Assembly: GCA_023101885.1 (NCBI GenBank)
Contig: JALPQD010000137.1
Span: forward strand, 1,736,001-1,800,000
Reading direction: 5' to 3'
Length of the DNA stretch: 64,000 nt
DNA from: Typhlomys cinereus
Lineage: Eukaryota; Chordata; Mammalia; Rodentia; Platacanthomyidae
A model generated the notes under the pieces. It was not told the origin of the DNA. It ran no database searches and saw only the letters and a program-made list of their open reading frames with translations. The translations under genes and the position numbers were made by a program. Positions 24,301-34,371 of the stretch are shown one piece after another. The number at the start of each line of letters is the position of its first letter. Position 1 is the first letter of the stretch.

Positions 24301-25498
24301 GGGAGAAGAAAGAAGTTATATGTTCCTGTTAGAAACTGTACTTCTCTTAGTTCCTGCTGAATATTCCCATAATTAACGAAAAGGAACAGCATTGACCTAG
24401 CGATTATTTAAAATCACTCTTAATGTAAATATTTGGTGATTCTTCTCTTTGGGGAATAAAGTTAATTTATGAAGTCTGGCCTGAATCAAATTCCCCGTGG
24501 AGATGACACTGTATCTCCCCAGACCACAAGGCTGTTCCTGTCTGCTTCACATGCAAGCCTACTCCAGACTTAGCCGGAGCAGCTACTTCTCCATTGTTCT
24601 GCAACAGATCAGGGACCACCACAGGTAAGAAAAGAATCAGGGACTAGGGAGTAGCTGAAAACAATCACTCCCATTCCATCTCAACCACAGCTACTTCACA
24701 TTTGTCTGTTTGTGATTAATTTCTGTTTGAGGAGAGAGTTTGGCTGCTTTAAAAGGGAAGATGAGAAATGATAAAGCAGAAATGATAAAAATAAATTTAA
24801 AAAATCACAGAGTTAGTAACCTTCAAAGTAGCCTTGCTTATTCACTTCTGCAGCAAGCTTTCTAAAAGTGGAACTGATGAGCTTGGCCTGAAAATACAAA
24901 CCCCAATCTCCAGACCTGCTTGTTGACCTTTCCCTGGTCCTACCAATGAATGAAAATTCTCCCACACTGATTTTAGCTCATTATTTCAGACAGAACCTCT
25001 TGCTTCCAGGATATTCAGGAGCCAGGGAAGGTTTGGGGTAGCTCATCACTGACTCGCTCACTCAGTTCTTATGACACAGAAGGAATCAGCCATGAAAAAA
25101 AGAAAAAGGAATGTGTTTACTGGAATGGAGATTTTGTTTAAGTTTTGTTTATGGGGGATTTGGGAAAGGATAGGAAGGAATGTAGAATTGGATACATATC
25201 CTTGGGAAATGAGAATAATCTATAGTGAAGAGAGATGGGAAAAAATAAAAAGTTGCAGTTACTTAGCACATTGAGTGTTGTGAGGTAATGAAATGATTTT
25301 GTCTGCACTCCTTTCACTTAAATACAAAGACATCTTATGTCCTACAGCAGGAATTAGGCAAAGGAAAAATCTTTCACTTCTCTTACTTTCTGGTAAGCAA
25401 ATGTAGAAATGACCAATTTTAAGCTGCCTCCCCATCCAGTTGATCTCTTTTACATCCAAACTACTAAAAACTATTGGATAATCTCACAGTTTTGGTCT
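21316..25498. other. Unique DNA, no gene recognised
   Basis: No repeat is recognised with confidence. The 23250-23850 part is pyrimidine-rich and could be a very old LINE remnant, but I cannot place it. Open frames there (up to 142 codons) show hydrophobic low-complexity sequence and no domain. Confidence 0.35.
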
Positions 25499-25513
25499 AA
25501 AAAAATTCAACTT

Positions 25514-25821
25514 GGGGCTGGAGAGGTGTCTCAGGGGTAAGCCTCTGCCTTGTAGGCAGAAGGTCCTGAGTTCGGATCCTAGACCCCACGTATAGATGCA
25601 GGGTGGAAGCGGGGGTGGGGGGGCTGCGTTTCTGGTCCTGGTAGGGCGGAGCCTGTGAATCCCCAGGGAGAGTAAAGAAGGAGGAGGTAGAGGCGTCCAT
25701 GGTGGTTCCCGAATTCGTCTGTGGTTCTATACACACACACATACATACACACACATACATACACAAGCGCACACATGCATACATGCACAATTGAATAAAT
25801 AATAAATAATAAAAAAATTTT
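25514..25821 (+). mobile_element. Young tRNA-derived SINE, full length
   Basis: The head starts GGGGCTGGAGAGGTGTCTC with the B box GAGTTCGGATCC. The body contains TGGTCCTGGTAGGGCGG and GAGGCGTCCATGGTGG. The tail has (CA/CATA) units, TTGAATAAATAATAAATAA and poly(A). Flanks AAAAAAATTCAACT (25499-25512) and AAAAAAGCTCAACT (25822-25835) form an imperfect 14-bp duplication with two differences, so it is slightly older than the other full copies. Confidence 0.85.
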
Positions 25822-25835
25822 AAAAAAGCTCAACT

Positions 25836-27034
25836 GGGCTATCTTTTTTTCAACAGTACTATTTTTCTACCCATTCCATATTCCAAGGATTCCTTTCTCT
25901 ATATCTAGATCTTTTCCTTTCCCCTTATAGGGGATTGAATGGTGGTTCCCCTAATAAGATATATGTCCATTCTTTATCCATAACTTCAAATATTAACTTC
26001 CTTTTGTAAAGGGTATCATTAAATTAGGAGCTTCTTTCTTTGCTTTTCAGATGAAATTGTCCTGGATTTTCTGATGATTGCTAAAACCAATAACACATGA
26101 AAAGAAGGAAAATTTGAGAAGACACAGGAAAAAGTTATGTGAAAACAAAAGCAGAGTCTGACATAATGAAAATACCAATCAAAGGTATCAACACCCATTA
26201 GAACCTGGAAAAAATAAGGAAAGTGTCTTTTCCCAAGTCTCTAGAAGTAGTATATCCTCCCAAGAGCACAATTGCTTTAGATTTCTAACTTCTAAAACTG
26301 AGAGATTAAAATGTTGCTTTTAGTCACTCTAATCAATTATTTGTTGTACTATCACTAACAAACAGCTGCCTTCCTTCAGTCCCAGAACAACCAGACTTCC
26401 TAGCAATGGATGCCGTTGATGTCATCTCTTCTGAAGACACTGTGATCATCTTCCCCAAACTTCCCACTCACCCACTCCTTTACTTTAACATCTTGTCTTT
26501 CACTGCCCTGATGTGTTATTATAGAAATTTACCCCTAGCTATTCCTCAGAAAAAAATCCATGGGAGAACCATTTTAGGAAAATAAATCTAAGAAGTACTG
26601 GATCCAAAAGGGAGAAGATAAATTCTAGACTAGGTAGTGAATCTTGCCCAGCTTCCAGGAAAGTCAGTCTATGAGATCACCAAACAAGTCAGCAGAAGAT
26701 GGAGAAACAAGAAAAGGACTGAATCTAAGTAGAGGAGAAAAATGATCAAAAGCACATGCAAGTAGTCAACCTATTCCAGTTAATTTCTTACCTGGTGGAA
26801 TTTTTTTTCATATTTCCTGTCTTTCCATCTCTTTTCCTTTTCAACTTTATCTTTTCCTGTCTGCTTTTAAATCTGTTTATTTTTATTTTAATCTTAAAAA
26901 GTATGTACATTTTCTAACTGCTTACAGTAAGCATAACTTTCAATGTGTCTCACACCTCTTCTTCTATTTAGAGTGGGGGAGAAATGAAATTTCATTTCTT
27001 TCAGAGAATAGCTTGTCCTTTTTATATCTTAGTT
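25836..27034. other. Unique DNA, no gene recognised
   Basis: AT-rich sequence without recognisable repeat or coding features. Confidence 0.4.
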
Positions 27035-27330
27035 TCAGCTGCTCTTCTGTTACTGTGATAAAATACTCTGATACAAGCAACTTAAGGCAGAAAACGGTTA
27101 TTATTTGGTTTACAACTTCACATGGTATAAAATCCATCATGGCAGGGAACATATGGTATCAAACATAGTGGCAGAAGCAGAAGTCAGGCTGTTTCACAGG
27201 AAGCAGAGAGGATGACAATAGGAAGTGGGATCTGTAACATTTCCAAATAGTATCACCAACTACAGACAGACTCAAATACATGAGTCAATGAGGAACAATT
27301 CAAGCCATGAGAGTCATCTTACATGGTCCT
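27035..27330 (+). repeat. Rodent interspersed repeat (class uncertain)
   Basis: 'CTTCTGTTACTGTGATAAAA' plus 'ggtttacaacttcac' resembles the start of a common rodent repeat ('gtgataaaacaccatgacc...tttatttggcttac'). Related ends are seen near 44.9, 61.9 and 62.7 kb. I cannot say whether it is an LTR or a DNA-transposon derivative. Confidence 0.45.
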
Positions 27331-27378
27331 ATATCCTTGGCAACAGTAATTGGATAGGAAGTTCTGCCCAGGGATTTT

Positions 27379-27397
27379 AAAAATTTTTATTTGTTTT

Positions 27398-27430
<33 letters not shown>

Positions 27431-27663
27431 CAGAGGGCACTGTATATCCCTGTGGGGGACCAAGGGTGACTTTGGGAATCACACTGGATAGCTTCCAACT
27501 CCTTCTTGTTTCACTCTGGGATTTCCAAGGCACCACCCACCAGGGCTGCCCACCAGGCCACCACCATTTTTCTGCCTGGCATTTTTACATGAGATTTGGG
27601 ATCCATACACGGGACCTTTTGCTTGCAAAACAGAGCCTTAAATCCTGATCCATCTCTCTAGCC
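27379..27663 (-). mobile_element. Older tRNA-headed SINE, antisense, with TSD
   Basis: The minus-strand head begins GGGCTAGAGAGATGGATCAG, and the body includes the antisense of GGGATCCATACACGGGACC. The tail includes a TG microsatellite (27401-27429). Flanks at 27364-27378 and 27664-27678 match at 14 of 15 positions (CTGCCC-A/T-GGGATTTT), so the insertion boundaries are visible. Its body diverges from the young family. Confidence 0.75.
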
Positions 27664-27678
27664 CTGCCCTGGGATTTT

Positions 27679-28761
27679 TAACTTTTAAACTAAAGAGATG
27701 TCTTTGGTGATAAGCTGAGAAGACACACCAAGCACCACAATTTCCTTAGCCATGTGTAAGAAGCTCTAGCAAAAGAAAATGAAGCTAACACTTAAAGAGA
27801 CATAGAGCTAAAACAAAGAAATAGACATTGAGCAGTAATAGAGTCCCAGATTGTAGTCATCTCTAAGGATACTTGTGGCCCACTGAAAGTTGTATTGGTG
27901 AGCCAATAAACACATTTTACTACCTGTGTTCATTCAAGTTCAATTTTCAATACCAAGAAACTAGAAAACCTCTGACCAGGAGACCTATCTTTCGGGCAGT
28001 CAGTATTTTCTTGTCAATGACACACTCTTTCTACTGTGTCCATGGCTACTATCTCTGTTTCAGAGCTGACCTTCTAGCCAAATTCAGGAGCTTTGATTTT
28101 TGTTCTTGGCTTTATTTGTCAATAGTATTTGGTTGTTTTTTTTCAGGTCTTCAGGGTTTCGCACATTGTATTGCTCTTTTCTGTCATTCTTCATCTCTTT
28201 TTCTAGAAGGTTATCTTCTTTTTGACACCTTGATGTCAGTATCTTCTGAAGGTAAGCATGGAGGTCCCGGGACTCACTGTTTTTTGCCCCCATCATCATA
28301 GTGTTGGCTTTCTCTTGTCTTGCTGTCTGTGGCAGGAGTCAGTATAAGTCTGTTGCCTAAACATTTGTTGGATATGTGTAAGATTCAGAATCGGCCAAAA
28401 CTGAAAGTTGCCTTTCTTTCTGGAGTCCTCCCCAACACATGCATTATGATAACTCTTATTCTTCACATGCATACGTGCATATATATTTGATGGTTGGTTG
28501 TGGTCCCCAAGTTAGTGCTTTATTATTTATCTTCCACTATAGCTGTACATGTAACATAGACAGTTGTTATCATTTTGGTCATTAGAATATATGGAATACA
28601 CTTTTATAAACATCATTTTCATTGTGTTTCTGTCACTATTGCTAAGAAAACATTCTACTCACACTATGTTAATTTCATTAATTGATTATTTTTTCATTGA
28701 AACCCTTCAATTAGTTTCTATTTTTCTAATTTAATTTAACTAAAATTATTTTGAAAATCAT
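27679..28761. other. Unique DNA flanking the LINE-1
   Basis: No repeat or gene is recognised. An exon-like interval with good splice-site consensus lies at 28147-28251 on the + strand, discussed as a finding. Open frames on both strands there have no recognisable domain. Confidence 0.4.
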
Positions 28762-28779
28762 TTTTTCTCATAATTTTTT
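28762..28779. repeat. LINE-1 target-site duplication, left copy
   Basis: TTTTTCTCATAATTTTTT, identical over 18 bp to 33243-33260. The T run merges with the antisense poly(A) of the LINE-1. Confidence 0.92.
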
Positions 28780-29518
28780 TTTATTTCAGCTCATACAAAC
28801 TTATTAGGTACACCAGTTCCCTCCCTCCCTCCTCCTCCCCCTGTACCCTCTGCTTGCCCTCCTCACCCCTCTCCCTCCCCATCCCCCAGTGCCTCCCGCC
28901 CTAATTCCCAGAGAGTCCTTTCTTGTGCATGTCTGATTTTCCTCTGGGCCCTCCTCTCCGATAACGTACAAGGACCCAGTGGCCTTTCCCTGAACCCTTT
29001 CCCGTGTTCCCCTTAGGTATAGGAACACTGCTGTGGCTGCCTATCCTTTGCCTCCAAGGATCTTGGTGCCTTTAGCAGATGCTAGACTTTGTGAGGTCAA
29101 CAGTGTGTTGGACAATGCGCAGGGCATGCAAAGTCCAATTATGATTGCTTCAGCCCTAACTAGTATAGAGTGTCTTACATATCATTGCTCCTCCCATCCT
29201 TTTGCTCTTACACTCTTATCGCCCCCTCTTCCGCAAATTTCCCTGAGCTTCAGGATGGGGAGAGACTAAGCTGGCCTAGTTCTAGGTGGTTGATATAGAG
29301 TCTCTGAAGTTCTGGATTGTGGTTTGTTGATTTTCTTTTGCAGTTTTGCTGCTCCTGCAATGCCCTTCACTCCATCCTGGTGGGCATTGTATGTTACCCC
29401 CTGGCCAGAGATAAAAAGCTGTTAGAGTCTTGTGATAAAAGCACATTCAAAGGTAGATGTAATAAAAGTGGGAAACCATAGTAAGGGAGGGTCTATCACC
29501 CATTTGCAAAATAAAGGT
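28780..29518 (-). other. LINE-1 3' UTR and poly(A)
   Basis: The minus strand ends GAGCTGAAATAAAAAAAAA, preceded by a strongly G-rich purine tract (antisense at 28819-28887), the hallmark of mammalian L1 3' UTRs. The boundary with ORF2 near 29518 is where similarity to reverse transcriptase stops. The exact deletion junction is uncertain by some tens of bases. Confidence 0.75.
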
Positions 29519-31000
29519 TCCTTTCATTCCCACTGTCTCTAGCGTTTTGATCATAAAAGGCTGTTGGATCTTGTCAAAAGCTTTTTCCGCATCTATCTAG
29601 AGTATCATGTGGTCTTGGACTTTGGACTGGTTTACATGATGAATTACATTTATTGATTTGCGTATGTTGAACCAACCTTGTGTGCCGGAGATGAAGCCTA
29701 CTTGGTCCCCGTGAATGATCTTTTTAATATGTTTTTGAATCCGATTTGCTAAGACTTTGTTGAGAATCTTTGCGTCTGTGTTCATCAGGGAGATCGGCCT
29801 ATAGTTTTCTTTTTTAAGTGAATCTTTATTAGGTTTTGGGATTAAAACGATATTAGCTTCATAGAAGGAATTTGGTAGTGTTCCTTCCTTTGCTATTTGA
29901 TGGAACAGTTTAAGGAGTATTGGTGTTATTAAATCCTTAAATGTCTGGTAGAACTCTGTGCTGAATCCATCTGGTCCAGGACATTTTTTGGTGGGAAGAT
30001 TCGAGATTACTTCCTCAATTTCCTTATATGTTATAGGACTATTTAAATAATTTACAACTTCCTGATTCAATTTAGGTAAATTGTGTTTACTTAGAAATTC
30101 ATCCATCTCTTTTGTGTTGTCAAACTTCACAGAGTATAAGTTTTTGAAATATGATGTTATAATTCTCTGGATTTCTTGGGTATCAGTAGTGATAACTCCA
30201 TGTTCATTTCTAATTTTGTTAATTTGGGTTTTCTCTCTCTTGCTTTTGGTTAGTTTAGCTAGGGGTGTATCAATCTTGTTGATTTTTTCAAAGAACCAGC
30301 TTTTTGACTGGTTGATTTTTTCTATCATTTTTTTAATCTCGATTTCAGATATTTCTCCCCTTATTTTGCTAATCTCCTCTCTTCTACTACTTTTGGGATC
30401 AGATTGCTCTAGTTTCTCTAAAGCATTAAGCTGCATTGTTAAGTCGTTTATTTCTGATGTTTCCATTTTTTTGATGTAGGCATTAAGAGCTATGAACTTA
30501 CCTCTTAGAACAGCTTTCATTGTGTCCCAGAGATTTTGGTAAGTTGTATTTTCGTTATCATTCACTTTCAGGAAATCTTGAATTTCCTTTTTAATTTCTT
30601 CCTGAATCCAGTTCTCATTCAGCATCATAGTGTTAAGTTTCCAGGAGTTAGTGTATTTTCTCTTGTTTGATGTGTTGTGGATGTCCAGCTTTAGGCTGTG
30701 GTGGTCTGATAGGGCACAGGTTAGAATTTCAACTTTCTTGTATATGTGTAGATTCATTTCGTGGCCCAATATGTGATCTATTTTGGAGAAAGTTCCGTGT
30801 GCTGCTGAGAAAAATGTGTATTCTTTGGTGCGTGGGTGAAAAGTTCGATAGAGATCTGTAAAGTCCATTTCTTTCAGGGTTTGATTAAGTTCGAAAGTGT
30901 CTCTGTTAAGCTTTTGACCTGTTGATCTATCCCATGTTGAGAGGGCGGTGTTGAAGTCCCCAAGAATTATCGTTTGGGGGTTGATTTCTTGCTTTAGACG

Positions 31001-31015
31001 CTGTAGGGTTTTCTT
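31001..31015. repeat. Nested SINE target-site duplication, left copy
   Basis: CTGTAGGGTTTTCTT, identical to 31315-31329. It is ORF2 coding sequence on the other strand. Confidence 0.94.
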
Positions 31016-31314
31016 TTTTTTTTTATTATTATTATTTATTCAACTGTGCACATGTGCGTGTGTATGTGCCCGCGCGTGTGTGTGTCTGTGTGTGTGTGTG
31101 CCCGTGTATGTGTAGAACCACGGATGAATTCACGAACCACCACGGACGCCTCCACCTCCTTCTGCCCCAGGATTCACAGGCTCCGCCCTACCAGGACCAG
31201 AAGCGCAGGCCGCCCCTGCTTCTGCCTGGCGTCTATACGTGGGATCTGGGATCCGAACTCAGGACCTTCCGCCTGGAAGGCGGAGGCTTAACCTCTGAGC
31301 CACCTCTCCAGCCC
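31016..31314 (-). mobile_element. Young tRNA-derived SINE nested in LINE-1 ORF2
   Basis: A full-length copy: minus-strand head GGGGCTGGAGAGGTGGCTC, B box GAGTTCGGATCC, body with TGGTCCTGGTAGGGCGG, and tail GTTGAATAAATAATAATAA plus poly(A). The perfect 15-bp duplication and its position inside L1 ORF2 order the events: the L1 landed first, then this SINE. The A-rich target on the L1 sense strand (AAGAAAACCC) fits the L1 endonuclease preference. Confidence 0.92.
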
Positions 31315-31329
31315 CTGTAGGGTTTTCTT
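31315..31329. repeat. Nested SINE target-site duplication, right copy
   Basis: Exact copy of 31001-31015. Confidence 0.94.
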
Positions 31330-31754
31330 AATGAATGTGGAGGGGCCCGTATTGGGTGCATATATGTTCAGTATTGTGAAGTCTTCCTGGTGAATTGTAC
31401 CTGTGACTAAAATGTAGTATCCATCCGTGTCTCTTATAATTTTCTTTGGTTTGAAATCCACTTTGTCTGATAGCATAATGGCTACCCCTGCCTGTTTTCT
31501 GCTTCCATTTGTTTGTAGAATTGTTGACCAGCCTTTTATTTTTAGAGCGTGCCTATCTTTTGTGGTGAGATGGGTTTCCTGCAGGCAGAAGATTGATGGA
31601 TTGTGATTTTTAATCCAAGTTTGTAATCTGTGTCTCTTGATCGGTGAATTAAGTCCATTAACATTTAGTGTTATAATGGAGAAACTATTGTTAATTCCAG
31701 ACATTTATTATGTTTAGTAGCTTTTATAAGTATATTGCTTCGCTTTTAATGGTG

Positions 31755-32828
31755 TTATATTTGCCTTCTGTTCTCCTGGATATGCCTGTTTTTTTCTTCA
31801 CGCTTGAGTATCATTTCTAGCATTTTTTGAAGGCCTGGTTTGGTGGACATGTATCCCTTAAAGTTGTCTTTGTGCTGGAAGATTTTTCTTTCTCCCTGGA
31901 TCATGACTGATAGTTTTGCAGGGTAAATCAGCCTGGGTTGACATTTTTGCTCATTCAATACTTGGAAGTATGTCTCTCCAAGCTCTTCTTGCTTTTACTG
32001 TTTCGACTGAGAAGTCATTTGTTATTTTAATAGGTTTACCTTTAAAAGTGACTTGTTTTTTCTCCCTTGAAGCTCTCAGCACCAGTTCTTTATCTTGAAT
32101 GTGTAGTGTTTTAACTATTATTTGCCACGGCGTGCTTCTATTTTGGTCGTATCTGTTTGGGGTGAGGAATGCCTCTTGTATATGGATGGGCCTCTCTTTT
32201 TTTAGATGAGGAAAGTTTTCCTTGATGATCGTTTGAAAAATTTCCTCAGGGGTGGTATTTTGAGATTCTTGCTCTGGTATTCCATGAATACGCATGTTAG
32301 GCTTCTTCAGGGTGTCCCATATCTCTTGGATATTTCTCTCAAGTATCTTTTTGGCTTTAACAACCTCTTCCATTGAGCTGGTTAGTACTCCCACTTTATC
32401 TTCAAGGTCTGAAATTCTGTTTTCTGCTTCATTAGTTCTGTTGATAAGACTCTCTGTGGCAGGTTCTGGGTTGAAGATAACTTGTCTTTTAGCTCGGTTT
32501 TAAACTCTGCTTGAGTTTGTTTTAACTGCTCTATGCCACTCTTTGTTTCTTACACTGTTTTTCTCAACTCCTCCAGATGTCTGTTGTGTTCCTCTTCAAA
32601 GAGATTGATTCGATTATGTAATTCCTCCCGGATTTCCTCTTTCATAGTATTGAACATGGTAATGATCATATTTTGAAAGACTTTATCCTGGGTGAGGCTT
32701 TCTTGGCCTTTTTCCGCGGGTTTGTTCTTGTTGGAGTCTAACATTATGGGATTAATTTCTTCAGTGGGAAATTTGTTTACTTGAGTGTTGCTTCTCATGG
32801 ATTTGCACTTTGACTTTGGCATTGTCAT
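31755..32828 (-). pseudogene. LINE-1 ORF1 (RNA-binding chaperone), frameshifted
   Basis: ORF1p forms the trimeric RNA-binding coat of the L1 particle. The start at 32828 (MTMPKSKCKS) and the end at 31755 span about 357 codons, the usual rodent ORF1 length. An in-frame TAA at 32550-32552 ends the first 92 codons. The frame then shifts near 32460, and again near 31965-31990. The middle segment keeps the family-typical 'MRIHGIPE' and 'ENFPHLK' stretches and the 'TPNRYDQNRSTPWQIIVK' region. The last segment gives NEQKCQPRLIYPAKLS. The spacer to ORF2 is about 50 bp. Confidence 0.88.
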
Positions 32829-33242
32829 TTTAACTCTTAAGATCTCTCAATTTCACTAAACTGAATTATTTGGCCTGGGGTCCTGGTGGGCGGGCGCGGG
32901 CGGCTTACCTAGGGCGCTGGGTGAGGCCGGCTGGACCGTGTGCGCCTCCCGACCGGTGGAGCGGGGTGGGGTGTAAAGGGAGGATGAGGGCGTCGGCGTG
33001 GAGCTATTTAACCCGAGGGCAGCTGGGGCGGGGCCCGGGCGCAGGGGGAGGTCCTCCTCGTCCCTCGGCCCCGCCCGCGGCTCCGGCTGGATGGTGGCAG
33101 TCGGAGCCAGGTCCCTGTGGGCTGACCTGGGGTCCTGGGGTGCGGGGACCGGGCGGAGATTTACCAAGAGCGCTGGGTGAGGCCCGGCTGGACCGCGCAC
33201 GCGCGCGTCCCGACCGGCGGAGCGGGGTGGGGTGTAAAGGGC
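32829..33242 (-). promoter_or_regulatory. LINE-1 5' UTR, internal promoter with repeated unit
   Basis: This is the only CpG-dense segment of the window. A GC-rich block occurs twice, at 32872-32980 and 33124-33241, both ending (plus strand) in GGGGTGGGGTGTAAAGG. The spacing of 252-262 bp suggests a tandem monomer of about 260 bp with the ORF1-proximal unit truncated. Mouse L1 promoters are also tandem monomers, although this sequence is not one I recognise. Short frames across it, including 176 codons on the plus strand, are GC-rich artefacts. Confidence 0.8.
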
Positions 33243-33260
33243 TTTTTCTCATAATTTTTT
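33243..33260. repeat. LINE-1 target-site duplication, right copy
   Basis: TTTTTCTCATAATTTTTT, identical to 28762-28779. It abuts the 5' end of the LINE-1. Confidence 0.92.
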
Positions 33261-33987
33261 ATGGGGATTTGATATATCCATCAGGTTTTCCTTACAAACA
33301 CACCAAATGCATTCTGCGTTATTCATTTTCCTTTCTTGCCTTCATTTCTACCAAGTATAATGGTTCAACATCAAATTTTACATGTAACATTTTTGTTTAA
33401 AAAACATGAAGCTTTTGTCACTTTTTAGTTAAGGACAAATTGTTCCATGGCAGTTTTTTAGTCCATTATGTCAATTAGGTATATTTTCACTATGGTTTAC
33501 TTTTGAATTTTCAGTATTACTAATGAAATGGCATCTTTAGCCATTTTTATTTGTAGCAAATCTGGTTATTTTCCAGTTTTAGCCACTGTTATTTTTGTTT
33601 AGTGAATTTTCTCATTTATTTGAGGTACAAACATCAAGGAAGGTCCCACTACACCTAGTTCTGCTATGGACATTTGGGATGCATCTGTGGAAGCAGATAA
33701 GAATTCCTGGGAAGCTTTCTTGGACATGTGCACAGTGACATCGTTTATTCTTAGAATATTTCTTAGAATATTACATACTGATCTGTTTTATGGTTGGTTG
33801 TGACACCGCCCCCCAAGTTAGTATGTGAAAAAGAATTTCAGACTGAAATAAGGACAATGAAGAAAATAGGATAGTGTTATATGGCCATAATAGTTTGGAG
33901 GAACAAATTAGATTGTTTGTCTCGAAATGACGATGTTATTTATGATATGAGATCTCAACAACTAAATTATAGGTATAGAAGACATTT
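33261..33987. other. Unique DNA flanking the LINE-1
   Basis: AT-rich. 'TATGGTTGGTTGTG' followed by 'CCCCAAGTTAGT' near 33791 recurs near 28490 on the other side of the L1. It may be the start of an old LTR fragment, but I cannot name it. Confidence 0.35.
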
Positions 33988-33992
33988 CTTAC

Positions 33993-34366
33993 TGTACCAG
34001 TTCTCTGTTCCTATGAAACACCACTCAAGTCAAGCAACTTGTCAAGTCAAGACAAGGGAGAAAGGGAGATTTATTTAGCTTACAGAGCCAGAGGGGAGAG
34101 ACAGTTGTTAATGGCAGAAAAGGTATGGTTCCGAAGCAGAAGCTAGAGGTGGCCTAAATCATGGCAGACACATGGAGGCTGAGAGTTGCTGCAAGCTCAG
34201 GAGGAAACTCACTAACTTAAGCAAGGTGGGGCTAACCAACCTCAAGGCCCAACCCCTGTGACTGCCTTCCTCCAGCAAAGCTTCACAGACAGAAGGACTT
34301 TTCCTAACAACTAGAGATTCAAACACATGAGCCTGTAGGGGGCAACTCACATTTCAAACCATGACA
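33993..34366 (-). mobile_element. MaLR solo LTR (ORR1/MT-like)
   Basis: On the minus strand it runs from TGTCATGGTTTGAAATGTGA to ...ACTGGTACA, with the TG...CA ends of an LTR. It contains the MaLR-style block (CTCATGTGTTTG, GGGCCTTGAGG) and a polyadenylation stretch (CTAAATAAATCTCCC). An exact 5-bp duplication CTTAC flanks it (33988-33992 and 34367-34371). It is 374 bp with no internal retroviral sequence, so it is a solo LTR left by recombination. Confidence 0.82.
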
Positions 34367-34371
34367 CTTAC

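Larger units (their letters stand above)
29519..31704 (-). pseudogene. LINE-1 ORF2, endonuclease-RT fragment (disabled)
   Basis: ORF2 encodes the nicking endonuclease and reverse transcriptase of L1. The start at 31704 gives MSGINNSFSIITLNVNGLNS, the usual ORF2 amino end. The endonuclease motifs LQETH and GDFNT are present, as are reverse-transcriptase landmarks PGPDG, IPKPNKD, NYRPISL and GDQVGF. The frame is interrupted by the SINE at 31016-31314 plus one duplication copy; apart from that it stays in register. A TAG at 29597-29599 falls just before the conserved IDAEKAFDK segment, which still follows. Similarity then ends. The YADD active-site region and the cysteine-rich end are deleted. 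Fewer lesions than ORF1. Confidence 0.9.
28780..33242 (-). mobile_element. L1: LINE-1 with internal ORF2 deletion and nested SINE
   Basis: In minus-strand order the element has a CG-rich 5' UTR, a broken ORF1, a short spacer, ORF2 (endonuclease and early reverse transcriptase), a 3' UTR with a G-rich polypurine tract, AATAAA and poly(A). A perfect 18-bp target duplication flanks it, so both true ends are present. Including a 299-bp SINE plus its 15-bp duplication, it is only 4463 bp. A full rodent L1 is typically 6-7 kb; the missing part is the C-terminal half of ORF2. It cannot retrotranspose by itself. Both ends being intact argues for an internal deletion after or during insertion rather than ordinary 5' truncation. 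Confidence 0.92.

Noticed and set aside
25514..25590. tRNA gene
   Set aside because: A and B boxes are present, but the head continues into a SINE body with A-rich tail and target duplications; no acceptor-stem closure is seen.
27873..28301. 142-codon plus-strand frame as a gene
   Set aside because: No recognisable domain; only the splice-like signals inside it merit a note as a possible cryptic exon.
29597..30868. 423-codon open frame as a cellular gene
   Set aside because: Its motifs (PGPDG, NYRPISL, GDQVGF) are those of LINE-1 reverse transcriptase; it belongs to the disabled ORF2.
32870..33400. 176-codon plus-strand frame and GC-rich block as a CpG-island promoter of a gene
   Set aside because: The block is the LINE-1 5' UTR, bounded by the 18-bp target duplication and with antisense ORF1 next to it.
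33993..34366. Full endogenous retrovirus
   Set aside because: Only a single LTR with its 5-bp duplication is present; no internal gag- or pol-like sequence is seen nearby.
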